A DNA stretch of 64,000 nt, taken from positions 1-64,000 of the forward strand of contig CAWABY010000015.1 in the NCBI GenBank assembly GCA_963780395.1. Reading direction: 5' to 3'. The translations under genes were made by a program, and so were the position numbers. Every line of letters begins with the position of its first letter. The first letter of the stretch is position 1. The notes under the pieces are model-generated. The model did not search any database, had not been told where the DNA came from, and saw nothing but the letters and a program-made list of their open reading frames with translations. Positions 26,149 to 33,902 of the stretch are shown in pieces. Origin of the DNA: VGBV01 sp963780395 (GTDB lineage: Bacteria; Actinomycetota; Thermoleophilia; Solirubrobacterales; 70-9).

Positions 26149-27414
26149 CTAGAGCGACTCGATCAGCTCGGCGGCGCGCTCGGTCCCGGGGCTCGCCTGG
26201 AGCTGGGACGAGACGTCTCCGAGCCGCTTCGCCAGTTGCGCGTCGCCGAGCAGCTCGTCGATCGCGTTTGAGATCTCATCGTCACCGAAGCCGTATGTGG
26301 AGAGCCTGCGGCCGAACCCGTTCTCGTCGATCCGCTGCGCGTTGTCGTGCTGGTCCCAGAACAGCGGCAGCGCGATCATCGGCTTGCCGAAGTGCAGGCA
26401 CTCGGTCGTCGTGTTGTTGCCGGCGTGGGTGATCACCAGGTCCACCTTGGGCAGCACCGAGACCTGCGGCAGGAACTCGGCGCCGGCCATGTTCGGGGCC
26501 AGCTCGTACTCGGCGTGCTGGGGGCCCTTGGAGACGACGTAGCGGTGCGGGGTCTTCCCCAGGGACTCGACCAGCCTCTCCATCAGCGGCACGTCGCCCG
26601 ACCCGAGCGAGCCGAGGCTGACGTAGATCAGCGACCCCTCTCCTTCGGCGACCTCGGCCGGCGGATCCCAGGCCTCGTCGGTCGCACGCACGCAGCTGCC
26701 GAGGTTGTGCCACGTGTTTCCCAGCGGGCGCGAGCGCGGGTAGTCGACCGCCTCGGGGTAGAGGTAGAGGTTGAGCCGCTCGGAGCTGTGGATCATCTCG
26801 CCGTCGGGAAGCGGCGGCGCGCCGCGCTCGACGCAGAACTCGCTGAACGAAGCCTGCATGGCGCCGGTGGTGCGGGCGTACTCGGCCCGGAACGCCTCCC
26901 ACTCGCTGCGGTCCTCGAGCGGCAGCCCACCGAAGGTCGGCGGCAGCTCGGGATCCTTCACCTCCAACGGGTTGCAGGAGACGATCCGCACCCAGGGCCG
27001 GCCGCTGGCGGGGATCGCCGGGAAGGCGCAGACGTTGTCCTCGACGATCGCGTCCGGGCGGAGCTCGTCGAAGATCTCGGCCAGGCGCTCGTCCACGTAG
27101 CGGGCCCCGTCCAGAAGCGCCTCCCAGGTCGGCGCGATGAACTCCTCGAGCTGCTCGAAGGTGGACTTGCGGAACACCGGCGCCGTCTCACGGATGAAGT
27201 CCTTCCAGAACTGGCCCGGCTCCTCCTCCTGCTCGGGAGGGGCCGAGAGCCGCATCAGCCGCTCCTCGAAGCCCTTCGCCTCGAGCGTCCCCGCGAACGA
27301 CTCCTCGATCACGAACACGACCCGATGCCCCCTCCTGCGCAGGACGTCGCCGATGCCGACGCAGTTGTTGGTCGGGCCGAAGGCGCCCTCGGGGAAGAAG
27401 ACGATCGTGCTCAA
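26149..27414 (-). CDS. UGT/MGT-type glycosyltransferase (GT1)
   Basis: 421 aa. The start is a TTG at 27414 that overlaps the pdxH stop (TTGA), giving the typical N-terminus LSTIVFFPEGAFGPTNNC. GT1 enzymes glycosylate small lipophilic acceptors such as macrolides, polyenes or carotenoids from UDP- or dTDP-sugars. Family marks: IYVSLGSLGSGDVPLMERL, FLPQVSVLPKVDLVITHAGNNTTTE (the donor-binding HAGNNT loop) and MIALPLFWDQHDNAQRI. An in-frame extension upstream of 27414 is simply the pdxH region read in another frame. Co-transcription with pdxH is probable from the overlap; no functional link is obvious. Confidence 0.85.
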   Translation of the reverse strand: MSTIVFFPEGAFGPTNNCVGIGDVLRRRGHRVVFVIEESFAGTLEAKGFEERLMRLSAPPEQEEEPGQFWKDFIRETAPVFRKSTFEQLEEFIAPTWEALLDGARYVDERLAEIFDELRPDAIVEDNVCAFPAIPASGRPWVRIVSCNPLEVKDPELPPTFGGLPLEDRSEWEAFRAEYARTTGAMQASFSEFCVERGAPPLPDGEMIHSSERLNLYLYPEAVDYPRSRPLGNTWHNLGSCVRATDEAWDPPAEVAEGEGSLIYVSLGSLGSGDVPLMERLVESLGKTPHRYVVSKGPQHAEYELAPNMAGAEFLPQVSVLPKVDLVITHAGNNTTTECLHFGKPMIALPLFWDQHDNAQRIDENGFGRRLSTYGFGDDEISNAIDELLGDAQLAKRLGDVSSQLQASPGTERAAELIESL

Positions 27415-28034
27415 GGAGCCAGCCTCGTCGTCTCCCAGCTTCCACCGCGCCGGGTGTAGAGGAAGCGGTCGTGCATGCGGCTCTCCCTCCCCTGCCAGAA
27501 CTCGACGGTCTCGGGCTCGAGCGCGTAGCCACCCCAGTGCGCGGGCCGCGGCACCTCGGCGCCATCGAGCCGCGCCTCGGCCTCGCGGTAGAGGCGCTCC
27601 AGCTCGTCGCGCTCGATCGGCCGGCTCTGGGGCGAGACCGAGGCCGCGATCTGGCTGTCGCGCGGACGGCTCGTGAAGTAGGCGTCGGACTCGGCCTCGG
27701 GGAGGCGCCGGACCGCTCCGCGGGCTCGTACCTGGCGGTCCAACTCGCGCCAGTAGATGACCAGGGCGGCGGCCGGGCGCGCCTCCAGCTCCTCGCCCTT
27801 GGCGCTCTCGTAGTTGCTGTAGAAGCGGAAGCCGTCGGGCCCGGAGCCCTTCAGCAGCACCATGCGCGCATTCGGCGCGCCGTCGGCATCCACGGTCGCC
27901 AGCGTCATCGCCTCGGCCAGCGGCGCCTCGCGCGTGGCGAGCTCGAACCAGTCCGCGAACTGCTCGAAGGGGTCGGCGGCCAGGGCTTCGCGCTCGAGCG
28001 ACGGCAGGTCCTCGCGGCGGGGGCTCACGCCCAC
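27411..28034 (-). CDS. pdxH: Pyridoxamine/pyridoxine 5'-phosphate oxidase
   Basis: 207 aa, GTG start at 28034. FMN-dependent oxidation of PNP/PMP to pyridoxal 5'-phosphate. Signature stretches: EAMTLATVDADGAPNARMVLLKG, GFRFYSNYESAKGEEL (FMN/substrate site), ALVIYWRELDRQVRARG, and the C-terminal HDRFLYTRRGGSWETTRLAP with the Arg and His that hold the substrate phosphate. Slightly short but complete. Four-base overlap with the downstream glycosyltransferase. Confidence 0.93.
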   Translation of the reverse strand: MGVSPRREDLPSLEREALAADPFEQFADWFELATREAPLAEAMTLATVDADGAPNARMVLLKGSGPDGFRFYSNYESAKGEELEARPAAALVIYWRELDRQVRARGAVRRLPEAESDAYFTSRPRDSQIAASVSPQSRPIERDELERLYREAEARLDGAEVPRPAHWGGYALEPETVEFWQGRESRMHDRFLYTRRGGSWETTRLAP

Positions 28035-28063
28035 TACTTAATCGAACATCTTCCAACCGAGCA

Positions 28064-28303
28064 TTGCCCGTGCCTGGCCGAGGCGGTGACTTTTCGCCCC
28101 TGCAGACCACCACCCTGTACGAGCTGCTGAAGGAGATAAACACGCCCGACCGGACCGTGATCTCGATCGAGGACCTGCTCGAGTACGAGGAGACGGCGTC
28201 AGCCGCAAGCGCCGGCATGCATTCGCTTCGCGACGACGGCTTCGCGAAGGCGCGCGAGGGCGTCACCTCGGTGGCCGAGGTCCTGCGCGTGCTCGGCAGC
28301 TAG
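28064..28303 (+). pseudogene. Internally deleted remnant of a PilB/GspE-type ATPase
   Basis: 79 codons from a weak TTG start. Residues 15-43 (TTTLYELLKEINTPDR, then VISIEDLLEYEE) match the stretch right after the Walker A lysine in type IV pilus/type II secretion ATPases, including the IEDP-VEYE-like segment. Residues 51-79 (GMHSLRDDGFAKAREG, then VTSVAEVLRVLGS) match the extreme C-terminus of the same enzymes. About 200 residues that should lie between (Walker B, His box, zinc site) and everything before the P-loop are absent. This is a scar of a deleted pilB/gspE gene, not a working ATPase. It overlaps the 3' end of the opposite-strand MMPL gene by 105 bases. Confidence 0.7.
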
Positions 28304-31300
28304 AGCTTCATCGAGTCGTAGGGCGGACTTCTTCGCCGTGCGCCCCGTGCCGGACTTCCCGTCCTGATCCAGCCCGGCGCCCTCGATGTCGATGTGGGGT
28401 ATGAAGCGGTCGGCCCACTTCGGCACCCACCAGGCGGCCTTGCCCGCCATCGTCAGGATCGCCGGGGTCAGCGTCAGCACGCAGAGGCAGGCCAGCGCCA
28501 CTCCGACCGAGAGGCCCACGCCGAACTGCTTCACGGTCGGGTCGCCGTTGATGATGAAGCTGCCGAACACCGACATCATGATCAGCGCCGCTGCGCTGAT
28601 CACCCGCGCGCCGGCGGCAAGGCCGTTGCGGACCGCCAGCCTCGGGTCCTTGGTCTCGGTACGGGCGTGCTCGACCTGGCTCATCAGGAACACCTGGTAG
28701 TCCATCGAGAGCCCGAAGAGGACGGCGAACATGATCAGGGGCACGAAGCTGGCGATCGGGACGCTGTCCTGCGCCGTGTCGATTCCGACCAAGTCGATTC
28801 CCCAGCCGAGCTGGAAGCAGGCCGTCAACACGCCGAACGCGGCGCAGACCGAGAGCAGGATCGCGATCACGGCCTGCGTGGAGACGAGGAACGAGCGGAA
28901 GGCCATCAGCAGCACCATGAAGCCGAGCGCGCAGACGACGAAAATGACCAGGAACAGCGTGTCGGTGATCTCGGTCGCGAGGTCGAGGTTCCCCGCCGTG
29001 GAGCCGCCGACGTGGGCCTTCATGTCATAGCCCTCGGTCTCCTGGGGGACGATGTAGTTGCGGATCGTCTGCACCAGCTCGGTCGTGCGCTCGTCGGCCG
29101 GGTCTGAGTCAGGGACCACCGTGTAGACCGCCGCGTTGCCCTCCTTGTTGATCGCCGGCGGCGAGACGACCTGGACGCCGATCGCATCGGTCATCGCCTC
29201 TTGGAGGTTGACCAGGCGGGTGTCGGTGCCGCGCTCGTCGCCGCCCGCCAGGGTCAGCTCGTCCGTCAGCGTCTGCTTCAGCTTCTCCGCCTGCTGCTGC
29301 TGCGTCTCGGCCTGCTCCTGCAGCGCCTCGAGCTGGGCCTTCTGGGTGTTCAGGTTCGCCGCCTTGACCTTGAGGTTGGCGGCCTGCTGGATGAGCTTGT
29401 TCTTCTGCTTCACCAGCGTGATCGCCTCGACCGCGGCTTGAGCGGCGTCGGCGGCGATGTTGAAAGCCCCCTTACCCAGCTTCGTCGCCTGCGCCTTGAG
29501 CTTGTCGATCTGGTTGCCGATCGACTTCGCCTCCCGATTCAGCTCCCCCTGCTCGAGCTTGATGTCGTTGAGCTGGGCCTCGAGCTCGGCCTCGCGGGCC
29601 TGAAGCGCCGCCTTGCGGGTCGGGTCGGTCGCCACCTGCTCGGCCGCGCGTACCCGCTCCAGCTTGGTGACGAGCGTCGCGGCCGATTGGGCGAGCTGCG
29701 CGCCCTGCTTGACAAGCGACAACGCGTCGTCCACGAGCGGCTCCAGCTGCTCGAGGATGTCGCGCTGCTGTTGGAGCTTCGCCGCGTTGTTCTTCAGCCG
29801 CCCCTTCTCGGTCTTCAGGTCTCCGGCCTTGGTCTCGAGCGCGTCCTTCTCGGCCAGCAGCACGTCGCCCTGTGCCTCTAGCTCGTCCGCCGAGTTCTCC
29901 AGCGACTCGGCCTGGGTCTCGCCCTGGGCCTGCTCCTCTTCGAGCTCGGCCTGCAGGCTCTGCGCCTTCGCGTACTGCTTCTCGAACTGCTCGCTCGGCT
30001 TCGCGGGCTCGTCGCCGAGGTTGACCGCCACCAGCAGCGGCCCCGTGTAGCCGGCACCGAAGCCCGCGGCGAGGTAGTCGTAGGCCTTGCGCTCGGTCGT
30101 GTCCTTGGGCGTCGCGCCGATGTCCTCTTGGCCCAGGTCCAGCTGGGAGAACGGGATGATGAGGACGAACAGCAGCGCCAGCGTCAGCAGGATCGCCCGG
30201 CCGGGATGGCCGGTCACGAAGGCGGCCCAGCGGTTCCAGAAGCCCTTGCCCTCGGGCTTCGGCTTGGGGTGCAGGAAGGCCGGCAGCGCGATCGAGTCGA
30301 TGTGGCGCCCCACCAGCGACAGCAGCGCCGGCAGCAGCGTGATCGCCGCCAGCACCGCCGTCAGGACCGAGAACGCCGACGCGTAGCCGAGCGAGCTGAC
30401 CAGCGGGATCCCGGCGACCATCAGGCTGACCAAGGCGATGACGACCGTGCCGCCCGCGAACACGATCGCGGTCCCCGTGGTCCCGACCGCTGTGGCGATC
30501 GCCTCCTCCTTCTCCAGCCCCTCGGCGCGGTGGGACCGGTAGCGGCTGACCAGGAACAGGGCGTAGTCGATCCCGACGCCGAGCCCGATCATCGTCCCCA
30601 GCGTCGGCGCGATCGAGGGCACCTCGGTGACGTGGCCGAGCAGGCCGATGACGGAGAGGCCGATCAGCAGTCCCAGAACCGCCGGGACGATCGCCATCCC
30701 CATCGCCACCAGCGTCCCGAAGGTGAAGGTGAGGATCAGCATCGCCGCGAACAGGCCGATCAGGTCGCTGCTGTGGGTCTCGGGCTCGGACAGCTCGGAT
30801 CCGATCTGGCCGCTCGCCGCCGCCTTCATCCCCGCCTCCCGCGCGGGGCCCTCGGCCGCCTTCAGGTAGCGCTTGGAAAGTCCCTCCGTGACCTCCTCGT
30901 TGCCGATGTCGAGCAGGACGGTGAGGAAGGCGGTCTGCCCGTCCTTGCTGATCTGCGCCTGTCCCTGCTGGCTGAAGGGGCTTGTGACGCTATAGGCGTG
31001 GGGCAGCTGCTTGACGTTGGCGACGGCGTTCTGGATCGCCCGCTTGTTGTCGGCGTCGGTGACCTTGCCGTTGTCATCCGGCGAGAAGAAGACGATCGGG
31101 TTCTTGCCGTTCTGCTGCGGCGGGAAGCGCTTGGCCAGCAGGTCGGTGGCGTCCTGGCTATCGGTGCCGGGCAGCTCCAGGTTGTTGGAGGTGTTGGCCC
31201 CGACCGACTTCACGAGGCCGATGACGACGGCGAGCAGCACAAGCCAGGCCGCGAGCACGACCCACTTGTGATGTGCGATGAAGCTCCCTAGTCCATGGAG

Positions 31301-31312
31301 GCGACGAGCCAA
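28199..31312 (-). CDS. Large MMPL-family transporter with periplasmic coiled coil
   Basis: 1,037 aa, TTG start at 31312 (no ATG/GTG is available upstream of the first helix). RND/MMPL architecture in two halves: GLGVGIDYALFLVSRYRSH in the first and FGLSMDYQVFLMSQVEH in the second, with the proton-relay Asp-Tyr residues. The second extracytoplasmic loop is expanded by about 250 residues (roughly 430-690) of heptad-rich Glu/Gln/Lys/Leu sequence, predicted as a long antiparallel coiled coil. Comparable proteins in actinobacteria export cell-envelope lipids. The last 30 codons run through the pilB remnant on the other strand and may be a non-native tail acquired when the stop was lost. Confidence 0.85.
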   Translation of the reverse strand: MARRLHGLGSFIAHHKWVVLAAWLVLLAVVIGLVKSVGANTSNNLELPGTDSQDATDLLAKRFPPQQNGKNPIVFFSPDDNGKVTDADNKRAIQNAVANVKQLPHAYSVTSPFSQQGQAQISKDGQTAFLTVLLDIGNEEVTEGLSKRYLKAAEGPAREAGMKAAASGQIGSELSEPETHSSDLIGLFAAMLILTFTFGTLVAMGMAIVPAVLGLLIGLSVIGLLGHVTEVPSIAPTLGTMIGLGVGIDYALFLVSRYRSHRAEGLEKEEAIATAVGTTGTAIVFAGGTVVIALVSLMVAGIPLVSSLGYASAFSVLTAVLAAITLLPALLSLVGRHIDSIALPAFLHPKPKPEGKGFWNRWAAFVTGHPGRAILLTLALLFVLIIPFSQLDLGQEDIGATPKDTTERKAYDYLAAGFGAGYTGPLLVAVNLGDEPAKPSEQFEKQYAKAQSLQAELEEEQAQGETQAESLENSADELEAQGDVLLAEKDALETKAGDLKTEKGRLKNNAAKLQQQRDILEQLEPLVDDALSLVKQGAQLAQSAATLVTKLERVRAAEQVATDPTRKAALQAREAELEAQLNDIKLEQGELNREAKSIGNQIDKLKAQATKLGKGAFNIAADAAQAAVEAITLVKQKNKLIQQAANLKVKAANLNTQKAQLEALQEQAETQQQQAEKLKQTLTDELTLAGGDERGTDTRLVNLQEAMTDAIGVQVVSPPAINKEGNAAVYTVVPDSDPADERTTELVQTIRNYIVPQETEGYDMKAHVGGSTAGNLDLATEITDTLFLVIFVVCALGFMVLLMAFRSFLVSTQAVIAILLSVCAAFGVLTACFQLGWGIDLVGIDTAQDSVPIASFVPLIMFAVLFGLSMDYQVFLMSQVEHARTETKDPRLAVRNGLAAGARVISAAALIMMSVFGSFIINGDPTVKQFGVGLSVGVALACLCVLTLTPAILTMAGKAAWWVPKWADRFIPHIDIEGAGLDQDGKSGTGRTAKKSALRLDEALAAEHAQDLGHRGDALARLREAVVAKRMHAGACG

Positions 31313-31361
31313 GGCAGCCCGGAATCTACGCCACGGACCCCCCGCCTATCATGCGGCGCCC

Positions 31362-31433
31362 GGGCGCGTAGCTCAGTGGGAGAGCGCTCGCTTCACACGC
31401 GAGAGGTCGCTGGTTCGAAACCAGCCGCGCCCA
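31362..31433 (+). tRNA. tRNA-Val (CAC)
   Basis: Cloverleaf of 72 nt. Acceptor GGGCGCG/CGCGCCC; D arm GCTC/GAGC; anticodon stem CTCGC/GCGAG around loop TTCACAC (anticodon CAC); T arm GCTGG/CCAGC with TTCGAAA; discriminator A. CCA is not encoded. It is the integration target of the island that follows. Confidence 0.95.
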
Positions 31434-31434
31434 T
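31393..31434 (+). repeat. att-type direct repeat, copy 1 (3' half of tRNA-Val)
   Basis: 42 bases from TCACACGCGAG to CCGCGCCCAT, running from the anticodon loop to one base past the tRNA end. An identical 42-base copy lies at 33819-33860. This is the pattern left by tyrosine-integrase insertion into a tRNA 3' end. Confidence 0.85.
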
Positions 31435-31614
31435 CGGATTCCGCATCGCTGCGGGGATCGAGGCCCCGACCCTCGCCGCTCCCTCCGAGCTCGGGATCGG
31501 CCTCTACCGACTTCCGCCCGCTTCTGCCCAAATCGGCGCCGCTCACCAGCGCCCGCCGACGTTCCCGCTCCCCCTACGGCGACTGATCGCGTGCGCGTAC
31601 CCGCTCCCGAGATT

Positions 31615-32394
31615 TCAGCGTTCCGCTATGAAGTGTTGGTAGCGGGCGAGAGGTTTCATGAACCCGGGCCATCGGCTCGAGGGTGACGCGACGTATTGGA
31701 TCTCTGAGAAGCCCGCCCGCCGCAGTTCACGCGTGGCCGTCATCGGCGATGTCAAGCGAACCAGTGCGCGCCGACGACCGAGCAACCCGGCCAACCTGGT
31801 CGCCTGATTGGGTGGCAGCAGGTGGAGCATGGGAACGCCGGTGAATGGGTCCCGCGGACTCCAGCGATTCGGGTTCCTGATCAGCAGGCATCCTCCTCTG
31901 CAGAGCGCGTCCTTGACGCCGCGCAGGGCGTTCAAGCGCTGCTGGGCCCGAATCAGGAAGCAGAGGCTGTTGTCGAGGATCGCCAGATTGAATCTGCCGT
32001 TGGGGAGATCAGGGACCTCAATCTCCGCTCGGCGAAACTCAACGGGGAGATCGTGCTGGGCGGCTACCCGTCTGCCGACTTCGAAGCGATTCTGATCACG
32101 ATCGACGCCGGTGACGAATGCTCCGAGCGAAGCCAGGTAGACCGCGAGGGAGCCAAAGCCGCAACCCAGCTCAAGCACCTGCAGGCCCTCGATCGTGCGG
32201 CGGCCGGTGCGCTCGTAGAGAATCTCGAGCAGGGAGCACCCACGATGCTCTGCGAGCTCGGAGTTGGTTGCCAGGGTGCTCGCGCCCGCAGCTCCAGTGA
32301 GCGCGTCCCCCCGGTGCGTATAGAAGTCGATCACAGCGATCCGCAGCGAGTCGGCGATCGGACCGAAGGGGACGGGCCCGTGCTCCTCACGCAA
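31615..32394 (-). CDS. Class I SAM-dependent methyltransferase (island copy)
   Basis: 259 aa from a TTG at 32394 that overlaps the upstream kinase gene by 8 bases. The SAM motif is LELGCGFGSLAVYL, followed by VTGVDRDQNRFEVGRR. The RNPNRWSPRDPF block and the C-terminal ASPSSRWPGFM are nearly the same as in the methyltransferase at 1550-2329, of equal length; the two are clear paralogues. Codon use contains more A/T than that copy, in keeping with horizontal transfer. The acceptor is unknown; pairing with a kinase-fold protein suggests modification of a sugar or lipid-linked saccharide. Confidence 0.85.
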   Translation of the reverse strand: MREEHGPVPFGPIADSLRIAVIDFYTHRGDALTGAAGASTLATNSELAEHRGCSLLEILYERTGRRTIEGLQVLELGCGFGSLAVYLASLGAFVTGVDRDQNRFEVGRRVAAQHDLPVEFRRAEIEVPDLPNGRFNLAILDNSLCFLIRAQQRLNALRGVKDALCRGGCLLIRNPNRWSPRDPFTGVPMLHLLPPNQATRLAGLLGRRRALVRLTSPMTATRELRRAGFSEIQYVASPSSRWPGFMKPLARYQHFIAER

Positions 32395-33379
32395 TTTGCT
32401 TGAGCCCCTCGTCGGCCGAGCGTAAGAGGCCAGGTACGACCACCTGCCAGCCCGGTCGGCTTCTCCGGGACACCAACGATGCCTTGCTCAGGCTCACGAT
32501 CGTCTCGAAGTATCGGATCCGACGCTCGAGCTCCGGCTCGCCGGTCGCCTCGAGATACGCCCGAAGGAATCGTTCCCGAGCATCAGCAAGGTCCGTGCTG
32601 AGTCTCAGTTGCGCTCGCTGGAGCTGAGAAAGCTGATAGCCGACGTCAAAGGCAGGATCGAACTGGCAACTCTGATCCCAATCGAACAGCCGTACTCTTC
32701 CCCGCGAGAAGAGGAAGTTGCTGTGACTGAGGTCACCATGGACCGGCGTGTAATGGCTCGTTCTCATCATCGGCTCCAGAGCGCGCGCCTGTTCGGCCAG
32801 CTCAAGCGCACCGCGAGCCAACTCGGGCTCACTCTGCTCGAGCCGTGAGACGTTTTTCCCCAGCTCCTTCAGCACCGAGTCGAGATCCATCGCCGGCGTG
32901 AGGGTCGTGGTGCACGAGTGCAACAGCGCCGTGGCCTCGCCCTTGCGAGCAGCTGCGGCTTTGTCAGCAGGATCCGCGGGCTTGCCCGGCAGGCGCTCCA
33001 TGACGATGGCCCCGAGTCCGTCGAGCACTCCCCATGGTCTGGCGGTTCGGATGGCGCGTTCCGTACCCAAACCCGAATCCCAGAGCCTGCGGTGGTTCTC
33101 GTACACCTGCCCGGCGCGATCATCCCAATAGCCCTTGATCACGAGCCGGACCGACCGGCGCGGCCGCCTGGAGACATCGACCATAACGACGAATCGCCTG
33201 CCTTCGAGCTTTATGGGGTGGGGCCTGATGCGCTCGGCATCGAACGGCTCGAGCTTCCCGGCCTTCATCGCTCGCTGCATCTCCGAACGGAGTGTCCCAG
33301 CGTCCAACGCCCGAGTCCAGCGCTCGGAAAGCCCGCGTACAACATCATGCGAGTCGCTTGGCTGACCCCAGGAGCTCAT
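32387..33379 (-). CDS. Aminoglycoside phosphotransferase (APH)-fold kinase
   Basis: 330 aa from ATG 33379. A TTG at 33448 would add 23 residues that look unlike the family. Kinase-like fold with the catalytic loop HGDLSHSNFLF and the metal-binding LFDWDQS, plus VERLPGKPADPADKA-like N-lobe sequence with IVMERLPG before it. APH-fold enzymes phosphorylate small molecules (aminoglycosides, choline, sugars, lipopolysaccharide residues). Here the partner methyltransferase points to a saccharide rather than an antibiotic, but this is inference. Translation is coupled to the methyltransferase by overlap. Confidence 0.75.
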   Translation of the reverse strand: MSSWGQPSDSHDVVRGLSERWTRALDAGTLRSEMQRAMKAGKLEPFDAERIRPHPIKLEGRRFVVMVDVSRRPRRSVRLVIKGYWDDRAGQVYENHRRLWDSGLGTERAIRTARPWGVLDGLGAIVMERLPGKPADPADKAAAARKGEATALLHSCTTTLTPAMDLDSVLKELGKNVSRLEQSEPELARGALELAEQARALEPMMRTSHYTPVHGDLSHSNFLFSRGRVRLFDWDQSCQFDPAFDVGYQLSQLQRAQLRLSTDLADARERFLRAYLEATGEPELERRIRYFETIVSLSKASLVSRRSRPGWQVVVPGLLRSADEGLKQIA

Positions 33380-33460
33380 TCCGCAACCTGACCAACAGAC
33401 GTTCGCATACGGACCAGTCGTCACGAGGCGGCGGGTAACTTGAGACAAGGGCGACTAAGC

Positions 33461-33479
33461 GAATCAAGCCGCGCCCATC
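33461..33479 (+). repeat. Degenerate inner copy of the tRNA-Val 3' end
   Basis: Nineteen bases match the T-loop to acceptor end of tRNA-Val at 17 positions when aligned by CGAA and the shared 13-mer AGCCGCGCCCATC (33467-33479 versus 31423-31435). It lies between the kinase gene and the SnoaL remnant, which would fit two successive insertions. Confidence 0.45.
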
Positions 33480-33486
33480 TCCGCCG

Positions 33487-33683
33487 CCGCTAGGTCGCGA
33501 GCCCACCGGCTTTGCGGGCTTCGTGCCACGAGAAATAGAACTGGACGTGAACGCCCTTGCCGTTCGAACCGTCCAGACGTAGCCGATCTGCTGCTCGATC
33601 GCGTCACCGCTGCCCTTGACGCGACCGCGCTGTTGGACGAGGGCCACGACTTGATCGCCTGTGGAGGATGAGCGGGCAATCAT
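33487..33683 (-). pseudogene. SnoaL/NTF2-like protein remnant
   Basis: Only the C-terminal half of an NTF2-like fold is present: GDQVVALVQQRGRVKGSGDA, then EQQIGYVWTVR. After one missing base near 33568 the frame continues NGKGVHVQFYFSWHEARKAGG to TAG. Families of this kind read VVVxVxQRGRGKGSG and VWTxRDGKVVR at these places, so the assignment is good though short. The first 50-60 residues of the fold are absent. The rest of the 450-base stretch between the kinase gene and 33902 holds only att-like repeats. Confidence 0.55.
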
Positions 33684-33818
33684 TTCTCCATTGGTCGTCG
33701 GGCACCCACGACTGTCTCCAGAAGCAGAGGCGTTCCTAATAGGTTGAGCACTGGGCAGAAATCAGACTCGTCTGCCCAAATCACGGGCAACGAGGGGAAA
33801 CCGGGAGCACCGAACCCC

Positions 33819-33860
33819 TCACACGCGAGAGGTCGCTGGTTCGAAACCAGCCGCGCCCAT
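33819..33860 (+). repeat. att-type direct repeat, copy 2
   Basis: Identical over 42 bases to the 3' half of tRNA-Val at 31393-31434. It has no acceptor 5' strand or D arm in front, so it is not a tRNA gene but the distal boundary of the island, 42 bases before the LAL regulator. Confidence 0.85.
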
Positions 33861-33902
33861 GCTCGGGGTTGCGGACGGCGTAGGGAGGCGTAGCCTGGGT
33901 GA

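Larger units (their letters stand above)
31434..33860. mobile_element. Small tRNA-Val genomic island (no integrase left)
   Basis: 2.4 kb between the intact tRNA-Val and a duplicate of its 3' half. It holds a methyltransferase, an APH-fold kinase and a SnoaL-like remnant. Its base composition looks lower in G+C than the flanks, by eye. There is no integrase, excisionase or replication gene, so it is a non-autonomous or decayed element. The 180 bases between the tRNA and the methyltransferase stop contain no gene I can support. Confidence 0.7.

Noticed and set aside
26149..28266. Single 705-codon frame covering both the UGT-type gene and the pdxH region
   Set aside because: The upstream half is out of frame with pdxH and is non-protein-like. 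The TTG at 27414 overlapping the pdxH stop gives two normal-length proteins.
31434..31614. Possible gene or integrase remnant between tRNA-Val and the island methyltransferase
   Set aside because: Short frames only, none with family features on either strand.
32387..33379. Aminoglycoside resistance gene
   Set aside because: The APH fold is clear, but it is used for many small-molecule kinases. The pairing with a glycan-type methyltransferase and lack of close APH subtype motifs argue against calling resistance.
33819..33860. Second tRNA-Val gene
   Set aside because: Only the part from the anticodon loop to the 3' end is present; there is no D arm and no 5' acceptor strand. It is an att-type duplicate.
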